Positions 1 through 8,700 of a DNA stretch of 9,907 nt are shown here, in pieces. Origin of the DNA: CAYFJO01 sp964343305 (lineage in GTDB: Bacteria > Planctomycetota > Planctomycetia > Pirellulales > Pirellulaceae); the NCBI GenBank assembly GCA_964343305.1, contig CAYFJO010000411.1, positions 1 through 9,907 of the forward strand, read 5' to 3'. Every line of letters starts with the position of its first letter. Position 1 is the stretch's first letter. A program made the position numbers and the translations under genes. The notes under the pieces are model-generated. The model searched no databases. It worked only from the letters and a program-made list of their open reading frames with translations, and was not told the DNA's origin.

Positions 1-1823
1 GTTGGAAAGTCGTGGCCGGTTTTGTTGTTGGTCAAGATCACTTGCAGCGACAGTTGTTCGCCGGGTGCAACTTCGTCGGGCGCGACAATGCTGAGACGAA
101 CAACCGGCCCGGTGGCCCACTTGTCGGCGATTTCAGGAATTTCGATTTCGCCGCGCAACCACTTCTTTGTCAGTGCGACGTGTCTTTCATGCCCTGGCAA
201 ATTCATCAACGCGGGAATGTATTGGTTGCTGGCCAGCGTGCGGTGGCTGCGATGCACCGCATCGTCAGGGCGGCGATTGTAGTCCGTCACGTCGCCGCGC
301 GCGGGATCGTCGCTGTCGGTTAACGGCATATGGCATTCACGGCAGTTGATCGTCTTGGTTGCGTCGCCTTCGTGATACCACTTGCTGTTCTTCCAACTGT
401 CGTATTGGTTTTGGCCTTGCACTTTGCCGATGTCCGTGTTGACTTCCTTGTCGAGGTATTGCTTGTGACAGGCGCCGCAGAATTCGGCCGTCTTGTACAG
501 CGGCCGCGAGTACGAAGTGATGTGATGCCGCGGATAGGTGCGGATCAAAAAGTCGCTAACGAGCTTCGCGAATTTCCCTTCGTGTTGTTCGTAAACGTAT
601 CGCCGCGGCGGTTGAATGGTGTAATCGCCGTTGCCTTGCACGTCGGTTTGCACGACGCTGTGACAGACGATGCACGAGATGCCCTCGTCCGCGCCCAGCA
701 CGCTCAAGGTGATGTTGCCGGAGTTCTTCGCCCCGCTGAACAACGAAATCGGATCGTGGCAGCCTGCACAGTACCGCGTGTGCTCCGGCGACGTTTCGTG
801 AGACATTAATTCTTGCACGCGCTGAAACATGTCGTCCATCGAGGAATAGCGGTGAGCGCTGGGCAGCCATTCCTCGTAAATCTGCGTGTGGCAGCCGCTC
901 GTGCCGCAGCTTTCTGACCCCGCCAAGTTCTTGGCGTGTACCGCCCCGTTCTTTTTCACTTTCGCCGCCGCGCCGGACAAAATACCCGCGAGCTTTTGTC
1001 GTTGGTCGTCGTCGAGGGCAAGGTCCGTGGTACACGCGTGTACCTGTTTGAACAAGCCGTTTGGTGCATTGGCGTTCTCTTGAAGCGAGGCCAAGACAAC
1101 TTCACGATGCTGGTCGCCAACCACATCGGCAATTTGCTGGTGGACCGACTTGGTCCATTGCGACTGATCGACCCTGGCCATGCTGGGGGCGAAGGGACGG
1201 TCTTCGCCAAATCGCCAGTTATAGTCTTCCGGAAAACTGCGATCCGCGTTGGGCTCTGAATACGCCAACGTCCATAGCCCGCACAACGCCAGCAGGCACA
1301 CACAACTGGCCAGGCTTCTCACGTAAAAAGCGCGGCGAGCTGTGAGGAGTTGCCGGCGGGCGTCCGGATTGTTGACTTTGCGCACCACAACCGTCACGAC
1401 ATGGACAACAATAAACACCGCCAGTCCAATTCCCGTAATTAGGTGTACTAGCTTCCAGCCATAATCCATCCGCGGTCCAGCGAATCCCTGCCAGGTCACC
1501 ACGAAGCCGCTCGCGACGCAAACCGCCAGCAATGCGGCAGCGATGTAGCCGAGCAACTGGTAATGACTGAGGTTTCCCTTCCGCCGCACCCACCAATGCC
1601 TCGCCGTATACCAGATCACGGGCAGCAACAACACGATCCCAATAGCCGTATGGAGAAGCACCGAAAATTGTGTGAATTCGCTGAAAGGTAGCAGCCAGAT
1701 TGCCAGCCCTGTCAGTGTTTCAAAGAGTAGAAAACCAGCGCTGAGCGAAGTTAACCACGATCGCCATTCCGCAACCGCGTTGGTCTCTTGAACGGACGGC
1801 TGGTCTGTCGTCTTGTCTTGCAT
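1..1823 (-). CDS. Membrane cytochrome b fused to a multihaem cytochrome c (3' end outside window)
   Basis: The frame is open from the ATG at 1823 to the window edge (607 codons, no stop), so the C-terminus is missing. Residues 20-190 hold five likely membrane helices (about 24-46, 54-78, 88-111, 123-147, 166-188). Helices 2 and 4 each carry two histidines (H58/H76 and H127/H141), the arrangement expected for two b haems in a cytochrome b561-like core. The exported part follows, with five c-haem sites: CGTSGCH at 306-312 (C-x4-CH), CAGCH at 352, CIVCH at 384, CGACH at 449 and CRECH at 494. A distal-ligand-like segment HRSH follows the last site, and the visible end has the NNKTGHDFPT motif seen in cytochrome c554-type multihaem proteins. 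Likely role (inference): a quinol/c-haem oxidoreductase moving electrons across the membrane. It lies 97 bases downstream of the radical SAM gene on the same strand. The electron acceptor or donor is unknown. Confidence 0.85.
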   Translation of the reverse strand, partial: MQDKTTDQPSVQETNAVAEWRSWLTSLSAGFLLFETLTGLAIWLLPFSEFTQFSVLLHTAIGIVLLLPVIWYTARHWWVRRKGNLSHYQLLGYIAAALLAVCVASGFVVTWQGFAGPRMDYGWKLVHLITGIGLAVFIVVHVVTVVVRKVNNPDARRQLLTARRAFYVRSLASCVCLLALCGLWTLAYSEPNADRSFPEDYNWRFGEDRPFAPSMARVDQSQWTKSVHQQIADVVGDQHREVVLASLQENANAPNGLFKQVHACTTDLALDDDQRQKLAGILSGAAAKVKKNGAVHAKNLAGSESCGTSGCHTQIYEEWLPSAHRYSSMDDMFQRVQELMSHETSPEHTRYCAGCHDPISLFSGAKNSGNITLSVLGADEGISCIVCHSVVQTDVQGNGDYTIQPPRRYVYEQHEGKFAKLVSDFLIRTYPRHHITSYSRPLYKTAEFCGACHKQYLDKEVNTDIGKVQGQNQYDSWKNSKWYHEGDATKTINCRECHMPLTDSDDPARGDVTDYNRRPDDAVHRSHRTLASNQYIPALMNLPGHERHVALTKKWLRGEIEIPEIADKWATGPVVRLSIVAPDEVAPGEQLSLQVILTNNKTGHDFP

Positions 1824-1830
1824 TGGCTTT

Positions 1831-1835
1831 TCCTT
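1831..1835 (-). promoter_or_regulatory. Ribosome binding site of the cytochrome b/c fusion
   Basis: The minus strand reads AAGGA here, seven bases before the ATG at 1823. It fixes the start, and the protein then runs directly into the first membrane helix after about 20 polar residues. Confidence 0.7.
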
Positions 1836-1847
1836 AAAGATCATTAC

Positions 1848-1899
1848 GTTGGAGTACAGTCTTTAGGCTACAAAGACAGGCTAAAGCCCGGACTCCAAC
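1848..1899. repeat. 52-base imperfect palindrome between the radical SAM and cytochrome genes
   Basis: The left arm at 1848-1868 begins GTTGGAGT and contains CTTTAG. The right arm at 1879-1899 contains CTAAAG and ends ACTCCAAC. The arms match at 17 of 21 positions, with a 10-base loop. Inside, GTCTTT (1859-1864) can pair alternatively with AAAGAC (1872-1877), so two mutually exclusive foldings are possible. No T-run follows on the minus strand, so this is not a textbook intrinsic terminator. From memory, similar TTGGAGT...ACTCCAA palindromes are dispersed in planctomycete genomes. It probably forms an RNA hairpin in the leader of the cytochrome gene. Confidence 0.8.
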
Positions 1900-1920
1900 A
1901 ACTGGCCGCACCATATTACG

Positions 1921-3264
1921 TCACCAATAACTCAGATCGCGATGCTCCGGCAAATAAAACGCCGGCAGCAGACGGTCCACACGCAACAAGCCTTGTCTGT
2001 TTAACGTGACGGCGTCAGCGTCGACCGAGAGCCACTCTCGATCCGAAAACCGTTTCAGTGGTTTACCAAAACGCTCGGCGACGTCAACGCCAAACTTGCT
2101 CAGAAAATAACCATTTTCGACCCTGCCCAGCTTCATTTGCAGGATGAACTCTCTCACCATTCGTTCGTCGTCATTGAGAGCGTAACCACGGTTGTACGGC
2201 AAGCGACCGGCCGCGAGGCTCTCGTTATACTCACGCAACGAAGCCGCGTTCTGGTAGTGGATGCCGGTCAGGTAGGAAAACGAAGCCAGGCCGGTTCCCA
2301 GCAGGTCCGCGCCGTGATACTGCATGTCCTGGTAGAGAAACCGATGTCGGGCTGGATCTCGCACCGCGGCATAGGCGCTGCGCAGCGTGTAACCTTGACT
2401 TTCAAGCTGCGCAAATGCCTGCGCCAAACGTTGGCGTTTTACGTCCCAACTCGCCAGCGACGGGACCTGTCCTTCGTGCAGGGCGCGAAACAATGGTGTG
2501 TTGGCAGGGATTTCGAGTTGATAAAATGTGACGCTGTCGGGGCTCATCGAGATTACTTGACGGAGACTGTCGCGAAACGACTCGTTGGTCTCGCCAACCA
2601 AACCTACCATGAGATCGATGTTGACGACCTCGAAGCTGTATTGCCGGATCTCGGCGTAAGCCCGCCTGATGTCGTCAATCAGATGAATCCGGCCACTTTG
2701 CCGCAGCACATTGTCGTTCATTTGTTGCACGCCAATGCTGACCCGCGTCACTCCGGCCTCATGCAGTGTCTCCAGGCGGTCCCGTGTCACGGTTTTTGGC
2801 GAGCATTCAAAGGTGACCTCTTGTACGTCGGTCCACGGAAACACGGATTGAATCTCGCGAAACAAGCGTCGCATTTGACTTGGCGAGAGCAACGCTGGCG
2901 TCCCGCCCCCGAAATAGGCAAAAGCCAACTTGCGTCCCGTCAGCGCAGGTGATTCGCCGTACAGACGAATTTCCTGAATCAGTGCATCGAGATAGGAATC
3001 GATCGTTTCAGACGTCGGGTTGGCAACCGAGCGGTAATAGCAGAATTGACATCGCTCCAGACAAAACGGGATATGAACGTACAGTCCCAGCGGCGCGTCG
3101 CGATGTTCGTCCGGCGCGGTTTGCAGAACCCGATCGACGTCAGATAGACAATCTGGTTTCCAGCAAGAGAAGGGCGGGTAGGCCGATACGAATAGGTTTC
3201 CTTCGACCGGCTCCGGGGGTTCACAGACCGATTGCAGTTCGACGTGGCTGTCAACGGTCGTCAT
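1921..3264 (-). CDS. Radical SAM protein, HemN/HemW (coproporphyrinogen III oxidase) family
   Basis: This is a 447-residue cytoplasmic protein with no signal peptide or membrane helix. The segment LYVHIPFC leads into the radical SAM cluster motif C68-x3-C72-x2-C75 (CLERCQFC). It is followed by the SAM-binding GGGTP at 119-123, the FECSP strand, and NIDLMVGLVGET. The C-terminal part (from about 355) looks like a HemN_C domain and ends with the family-typical LLRVDRLLPAFYLPEHR. The cysteine that HemN has two residues after the third ligand is replaced (CYYR), so this is neither canonical HemN nor HemW. The start lies 9 bases after the stop of the HzsA-related gene, with only a weak ribosome binding site, which suggests translational coupling. 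Known family roles are oxidative decarboxylation of coproporphyrinogen III, haem chaperoning and haem-modifying chemistry. The cytochrome-rich context favours a haem-related task, but the exact reaction cannot be assigned. Confidence 0.88.
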   Translation of the reverse strand: MTTVDSHVELQSVCEPPEPVEGNLFVSAYPPFSCWKPDCLSDVDRVLQTAPDEHRDAPLGLYVHIPFCLERCQFCYYRSVANPTSETIDSYLDALIQEIRLYGESPALTGRKLAFAYFGGGTPALLSPSQMRRLFREIQSVFPWTDVQEVTFECSPKTVTRDRLETLHEAGVTRVSIGVQQMNDNVLRQSGRIHLIDDIRRAYAEIRQYSFEVVNIDLMVGLVGETNESFRDSLRQVISMSPDSVTFYQLEIPANTPLFRALHEGQVPSLASWDVKRQRLAQAFAQLESQGYTLRSAYAAVRDPARHRFLYQDMQYHGADLLGTGLASFSYLTGIHYQNAASLREYNESLAAGRLPYNRGYALNDDERMVREFILQMKLGRVENGYFLSKFGVDVAERFGKPLKRFSDREWLSVDADAVTLNRQGLLRVDRLLPAFYLPEHRDLSYW

Positions 3265-3273
3265 TGCTGCGTC

Positions 3274-5688
3274 TCACTCGGTCGAAGTCCCTGAATTCAC
3301 CGGCTTGTGCCAAAACGATTGCCAATATTTCTGATCCGTAATGTATACGTCAACCGGGTCGTTTTGGCCCAAATCGGCGGGCAAAATTTCAAACCGCTTC
3401 ATCTCGCGGATGTAGTGCTTGTTGGGCCGGAATCCTGGCATGTCAAAGCGTTTTTCGGCTTTCAGTTGACCAGCGGACCGTCGAATTGCGGCCAGCATCG
3501 CCTGGTATGCGGGGTCGGCCGTCGTTTTCAGCACATCGCTACCGCACAAGGCCAGTCCGCCGTTTTCTTTCGCCAGCGGCGCGCGAAGCACCAGCGACTT
3601 TTCGGGACGCGTCAGATTGCAAAACGATTGCAACGCCCTGGCGTCAAACTTCTTGGCCTTCTTGCCATCGTGACAACTGCCGCAGCGCTTGATCAGCATC
3701 TGGTTCGGCAACGCCACCGGGTACATGCCGCAACCGAGCGCGGCATACGTGCCGGGGTACGTAGCGCTGGTGTCAATCCAAAGCCGCACCGTTTTTCGTT
3801 CCAATTCCGTTAGTTCGGCGCCATAGTGACTGCCGTCGATCAACTTCATTAGTCGGCTAGCCGAACTGCCGATCGTTCGCGGGTCGCGATTCGAATAGGG
3901 CTGATTGCGCCCGTCGGCCACCAGACCACGCCGGACGATCGTCCAGTAGCTGTTGGTGTAGCTTGGCGTGTGATCACCGCTGAGGTCCACGCCGTCTTCG
4001 CGAACGTCCGGGTTGTGACACTCGACACAGTGTTTGTTCAGGATCGGCTGAATGTCGCGCGGAAAGTCAAGCACGTCCGGAACGTCGCTGATCGGTGCAA
4101 CTTTGTGAGGTGCGTGCCGCAGGGCCATCAACCCAGCTCCCACCGGAGCGGTGCGAGACCGTTGCTCGTGACAGCCAACGCAACTGGTCCGCTCGCCCGG
4201 TTGAATCGTGACAAAACTCTGCATTCGCTTGACCGCCAGATCATCCTTGTCCAACGCCACCATGAACAGCGATCGGAGCGCCGGCAACTCCATGTACGCC
4301 GAACCGTCCGGCTCGACCGGCACGGTGCCCACCACCCGCGCCATGGTGAACGTCCCGCCGATGCTCAGCGGTTCCATGCCGCCGGAGAAGTGAACCGGCT
4401 CGGGCAGTTGTTCCAACACCAACAGCCGCTTGATTTCACCGCGCTTGATGCCTTTCATGTTGCGGCCGTTGTAGATATCGGCCAGCACCAATTCGCCGGT
4501 CTCCTTGGAAAGGTCGATTGGCGACCCAATTGCCGGCTCGCGTGGCCGGGCGCGAAGCGGTCGCGGTTCGTGACATTCCATATGCCGGTCGTCGGCTGGT
4601 AACGCATACACCAGTTCCTTGTTTCCGTCGCCATCCATGACGAAGATGCCTTGCTGATTCGCCACCAAAAAGCACTGCTCGGTGATCGCGTACGGATCGC
4701 GGAACAGTTGATTGCCTTGGCTCACCTTCTTGGTCACCGGGCGAACGTCAGGCCCTGCACTGGGGTCAACAAGTGTCACGTGCCCCATGTGTTCTGGACG
4801 TCCGTGGCCGGGCGAAAACGAGGCCACGACTTTGTTCGTCCCTGGAACCGGTTTGGCGTCGAGCATGGCCGTGCCGCCGAATTCGTTGCCGTACCAGGTC
4901 ATTTGGCCCGTGCCATCGGGGTTCACTGTCCAGAGGTGATGGAAGTGGACCTGGCTGCGATCGACGTATTCCCAACGCATGTAGAGCACGCGGCCGTCCG
5001 GCAATACCCAGGGCGTGTTGTCGTGGTCGTTGTTGCTCGAAATCATCCGGATGTTGCCGCCGTCCGCGTCGCAACGATACAGCGTGGCAACTCGGCTGAA
5101 CCAGCAGTTGACGAAACGCCGGCAGCGGCTTGAACCGAACATGATTCCGCCGTCAGGCAAGTAAGTCGGTTCGATGTCGTCGTCCGGCCCGTCGGTCAAT
5201 TTCGTCAATCCCGTGCCGTCGATGTTGATTTCGTAAAGATGATAAGTGGGCGTCCCGCCCTTGCGATAAGAAAAGAGGATCTTCTCGCCGCCGTAGTGCA
5301 TTTGGGGATCACGCACGCCGCCTTTGGGATCGTCGATCAGCAGTTTCAATTCGCCGGTGCGAAGGTTCAAACGGCACAACCGTCCGCCGTCGCCGTAGCC
5401 GCGTAGCGTCTCGCCATCGACGTACTTGCCGAAACCCCGTTGCGGCCCCGGCCCGTAGTCGCAACTGTAATAGCCGAAGCTGACGTACCAGTGATCCCGC
5501 CCTGAGACGCGAGTGGCGAACACGATTTCATCCATGTCGGCCAGCGGGCCTTTGAACATCTTCGAGAGCAACTCGCCACCGGGCCGCTTGGGCGGAGCAG
5601 CATCGGCGGGTGGCAGGGTCGAAATAAGCAGCAGGCAGGCGATTGCAGTCACGAGCACTGCAAAACGTGTTTGGCCGTTTGTGTTCAT
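3274..5688 (-). CDS. Exported HzsA-related PD40 protein with three c-type haem sites
   Basis: This 804-residue protein starts at the ATG at 5688, which has AGGAGT seven bases upstream and opens a clear signal peptide (residues 1-30, hydrophobic core VLVTAIACLLLI, cleavage near ADA). A GTG 45 codons further up is in frame but overlaps the previous gene and gives no signal peptide. Residues about 45-440 form a PD40/TolB-like propeller with repeated DPxYLPDGGIxF- and RLYxRWEY-like strands. Residues about 445-500 match the hydrazine synthase alpha middle domain (VVGTVPVEPDGSAY, then QPGERTSCVGCHE). Haem sites are CVGCH at 503, CVECH at 554 and CGSCH at 669. An HYG at 621 and a WIDT near 643 are shared with the next gene upstream. 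The third haem lies in a C-terminal segment of about 150 residues absent from that paralogue. Role (inference): periplasmic redox enzyme or electron carrier. The residue four after the first CxxCH histidine is Ser, not the Tyr expected for hydrazine synthase. Confidence 0.88.
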   Translation of the reverse strand: MNTNGQTRFAVLVTAIACLLLISTLPPADAAPPKRPGGELLSKMFKGPLADMDEIVFATRVSGRDHWYVSFGYYSCDYGPGPQRGFGKYVDGETLRGYGDGGRLCRLNLRTGELKLLIDDPKGGVRDPQMHYGGEKILFSYRKGGTPTYHLYEINIDGTGLTKLTDGPDDDIEPTYLPDGGIMFGSSRCRRFVNCWFSRVATLYRCDADGGNIRMISSNNDHDNTPWVLPDGRVLYMRWEYVDRSQVHFHHLWTVNPDGTGQMTWYGNEFGGTAMLDAKPVPGTNKVVASFSPGHGRPEHMGHVTLVDPSAGPDVRPVTKKVSQGNQLFRDPYAITEQCFLVANQQGIFVMDGDGNKELVYALPADDRHMECHEPRPLRARPREPAIGSPIDLSKETGELVLADIYNGRNMKGIKRGEIKRLLVLEQLPEPVHFSGGMEPLSIGGTFTMARVVGTVPVEPDGSAYMELPALRSLFMVALDKDDLAVKRMQSFVTIQPGERTSCVGCHEQRSRTAPVGAGLMALRHAPHKVAPISDVPDVLDFPRDIQPILNKHCVECHNPDVREDGVDLSGDHTPSYTNSYWTIVRRGLVADGRNQPYSNRDPRTIGSSASRLMKLIDGSHYGAELTELERKTVRLWIDTSATYPGTYAALGCGMYPVALPNQMLIKRCGSCHDGKKAKKFDARALQSFCNLTRPEKSLVLRAPLAKENGGLALCGSDVLKTTADPAYQAMLAAIRRSAGQLKAEKRFDMPGFRPNKHYIREMKRFEILPADLGQNDPVDVYITDQKYWQSFWHKPVNSGTSTE

Positions 5689-5695
5689 GGTTCTA

Positions 5696-5701
5696 ACTCC
5701 T
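5696..5701 (-). promoter_or_regulatory. Ribosome binding site of the 804-residue HzsA-related gene
   Basis: The minus strand reads AGGAGT, seven bases before the ATG at 5688. It decides the start in favour of this ATG over the in-frame GTG at 5823, which lies inside the preceding gene. Confidence 0.8.
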
Positions 5702-5714
5702 GATTTGAATGACA

Positions 5715-5740
5715 CTAGCCGCACCGCGCTAGCGGCCGGT
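5715..5740. repeat. GCTAGC-centred palindrome, unit B
   Basis: The plus strand contains ACCGCGCTAGCGGCCGGT (5723-5740), an imperfect palindrome around GCTAGC. A second pairing is possible between CTAGC (5715-5719) and GCTAG (5728-5732). It lies 11 bases from unit A in the same orientation and shares the pattern ACCG...GCTAGCG...CGG with it, so the two look like diverged tandem copies. It is in the leader of the 804-residue gene, about 14 bases upstream of its ribosome binding site. Confidence 0.6.
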
Positions 5741-5750
5741 TTTCGAGTGA

Positions 5751-5774
5751 ACCGTGGGCTAGCGCCCAACGGCT
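5751..5774. repeat. GCTAGC-centred palindrome, unit A
   Basis: The arms are CCGTGGGC (5752-5759) and GCCCAACGG (5764-5772), complementary except for one bulged base, with a 4-base loop. The sequence resembles short palindromes I remember from intergenic DNA of Rhodopirellula-like planctomycetes. It begins 16 bases after the stop of the 1082-residue gene on the minus strand. It could slow transcription or stabilise the upstream message, but no T-run marks it as an intrinsic terminator. Confidence 0.7.
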
Positions 5775-5789
5775 GTTTTCTTCCAGCGT

Positions 5790-8700
5790 TTATGGACGCT
5801 GCACGATCGGGGCGTCGCGGCACCGTGGGTCATTGATGGCACGAATGTCGGGAAGGCCTCGATACGGACCCATCGTATCGATCCATCCGATCAACTTTCT
5901 CCGGCCGACTTCATCGACCTTCACGCCGTAGTGTTCGCCCGACGCGGCCAGCTTCAGCAGACGACTGTTGTAGGACAGATGTTTCATCGGCGGCGCCGTC
6001 TTGTAGGCCACCGGATCGCGCTGGTGGTAGTTTTCCACCAGCATCACGCCGGACAATCCGCTGCGGAGCAAATACAGGTACGACTCCGAGAAAACGCCCC
6101 AGCGACGCGGACCCGTTCCCCAGCCGAGATCAATGGTCGCGTCCAACTTGTACCGTCTATTTGGGTCGGCGCGTCGTGCGGCGAGGTTTGGCAGCGAGCT
6201 TCTGTCACCCCCATCGTGACATTCGACGCAGTGGTTGTTCAACACAGGTTGCACAAGTCGCTCGAAACCGATGCTGGCGATCCCCCACGGCGGCTCAGTC
6301 AGTTTCGACGGACTTCTGTACAGCGCCAATGCCTTGGAGCTGATTGGTGCGTCGGTCTGACCCTCGTGACAACCGACGCAGCCACGTCGCTCGCCCGGCA
6401 TCACGCCGGAGAAGGATCGCATTGTTTGCAGCGCGCGATACTTGTCGTCCAAAAGTTGAAAATGAACAGCCACGCCCGACGGCACTTCGATCTGAAACGA
6501 ACCGTCTTTCTCGACAGGGGCCGTGCCGAGGATCCGCTTGACGCTGTCTTCCTGAACCGCACTGACTGCCGGACCCGCAGTGCGAAAATCACGATCCCAC
6601 GTGGTGTACGTCTTGTGGTCCGACTGGATCACGCGGATGTGTTTCGCCAGTCCGCGTGGGATTCCTGATCCCTCGTAAACGTCGCTTGAAAACAAGGTGC
6701 CGGGCTGTTGATTGGTGCGATCCTCATTGGGCCACGCGACTTGATCAGGCAGCGCCGGCGGTTTTGGCCGCGGCCGCACCGGCATGCCGTACCAAATGTT
6801 GTGCGTTCCGCGGTAGATCAACTCCTTGTTGCCGTAGATGTCCATGAAATAAAGATTGAACGGCCCGGTGTTGCGGGAGACCAGAAAATACCCTTCCGAC
6901 AGCGGGTACGGCGACTTGTAATCTGCCTTGCGGCCGCGGTGGTGGTATCCCTTCATGGCGATCTTCTGGTCATCGGGACCAGCACCGCATTCGGGCCACG
7001 CGACTTCGGAAGTGATCTGAGTCAGGCCGTTCGGATAATTGCGGCCTTGCTTGGGATCGATGATGCCCAACGTGCCGGCGAAATAGTTGTGGTGTGCCGT
7101 GCCGGTGAACAACACCTTGCCCGTACCCGGAATCTGTCTCGCTTCGCCCAGATGGTCAGGCCAGACGCTTTGGTTACCATAGAACGTTTCGTGAAGCGTC
7201 CCGTCGGGCCGGACGGTCCACATGCTTTCAATGCGCCACAACGCCTTGTCGGTGTATTCCCAGCGCGAATAGATCAACCGACCGTCATCCAACAGAATCG
7301 GCGCCCAGTCAGGCTCGTTGTTGTGCGAGATGCAGCGGATGTTCGTGCCGTCGCTGTCCATGCGAAACAGCGTGTAGACATAAGTGTAGGGCATGCAGCG
7401 GACGTAGGATTGAGTACGGGTTGACGAGAACGCGATTCCGCCGTCGGGGAGATAGACCGGGTCGAGATCGTCGAACGGCCCCTCGGTGATCTGCCGCACG
7501 TCGCCAGATTCGAGATCGGCTTCGAAAATATGGAACGCCTTTTCGTCAGCCGGCTTGAAGCAGAACAACGCCCGCTTGCCGTCAAACGAAACGTCCGGCT
7601 TCCAATAGCTGCCCAACGGCATGTCGCCCACCTTGCGGACCTTGCCAGCGGGGGAAAGGCCGTCCAACATGAGCAGTCGTCCGCCGGGCGTCGCCATCAT
7701 GCCGTTACGGTGCCGCGCCTGATGTCGCCACTCGCGGCCGTGCGGATATGGTTGGTCGATGAACAGCACCTGATCGAAGTCGATGACCGGGTTGCTGAAA
7801 ATAATGCGGCGTTTCACGCGCCGAACTGCCAGATACATCGCTTTGTCACCCACCGGATCCGCCGGTTTTGTTTTGAGCGCTGCCAGTTCCTTTTCCAACG
7901 TTGCCAATTCGACAAGCTCGCGGTCCAACTTCGGGGCGCCCGGCATTTTCGCGAGACGGTCGGCGATGTTGTGCGCCCAGCCGATTTCTTCAGTCGCCCG
8001 AATGCGCAACGACTGGCCCTCTGCCTGAAGCATCCAATCGGCCGCGATCACCTCGTCCGCTTCGGCCCGCGTCAGGGAAACGGTTGTCGGCTCTTCGGTT
8101 ACGGGCGGGTCCGGTCCGGCGGGAATCTTCGTTTTCGGAAGGTCTTTCACGGCGACCCATTTGCCCAGCGGCAACCCTTCTCCTTTGGCGAGTTGCGGCT
8201 GCGACGGCCAACTGCCGGACCAACCTGATTCAGGCCGCTCGGTCCCGGCCATCATGCAAACAACCTTGCTCGACGGGTCAATCGTGACCAACGCGCCCAA
8301 TTCCGGGTCGAGCAGACCACGGTCGTTTTCATGGCTGTGATCGGCTTCGAGGTTCGCGTACGAGCTGACACGCACGTCATTGATCAACTTCTCTCCGACA
8401 TTCGTCACCACGTACTCCTGCGCCACGACTGGTCCTTTGCCCATCGCTGTGCGGATTTGCAGGTGAAGTTGACCGTCGGTGGTTGCCAATTCTGTGATGC
8501 ATTGGTCCGCTGCGATCTTTTGTGTTGAACGGATGACCTTCACGCCGTCCAGCCGCGGCGAGCCATTGATCCGGATGCCTGCGTGCCGGGCCGTGTCCGC
8601 GCCATAATGTACGTAGAAGCTGACGCGGCTCAATTGGCCTTTCGATCCTGCGTGAAGCGATTGGACTCGTCCCCGTTCCCAAAAGAACGCACCATCCGCA

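Noticed and set aside
2137..2952. A 271-codon open frame on the plus strand
   Set aside because: It lies wholly antisense to the radical SAM gene, whose motifs are unmistakable; its translation shows no recognisable domain, and such frames are common opposite GC-rich genes.
5689..5823. N-terminal extension of the 804-residue protein to a GTG at 5823
   Set aside because: It overlaps the preceding gene, encodes the palindromic repeats as protein, and would bury the signal peptide; the ATG at 5688 has a good ribosome binding site.
5931..8228. Several plus-strand open frames of 230-245 codons
   Set aside because: All are antisense to the 1082-residue haem protein and their translations are rich in Arg, Val and Ala without domain signatures, as expected for shadow frames.
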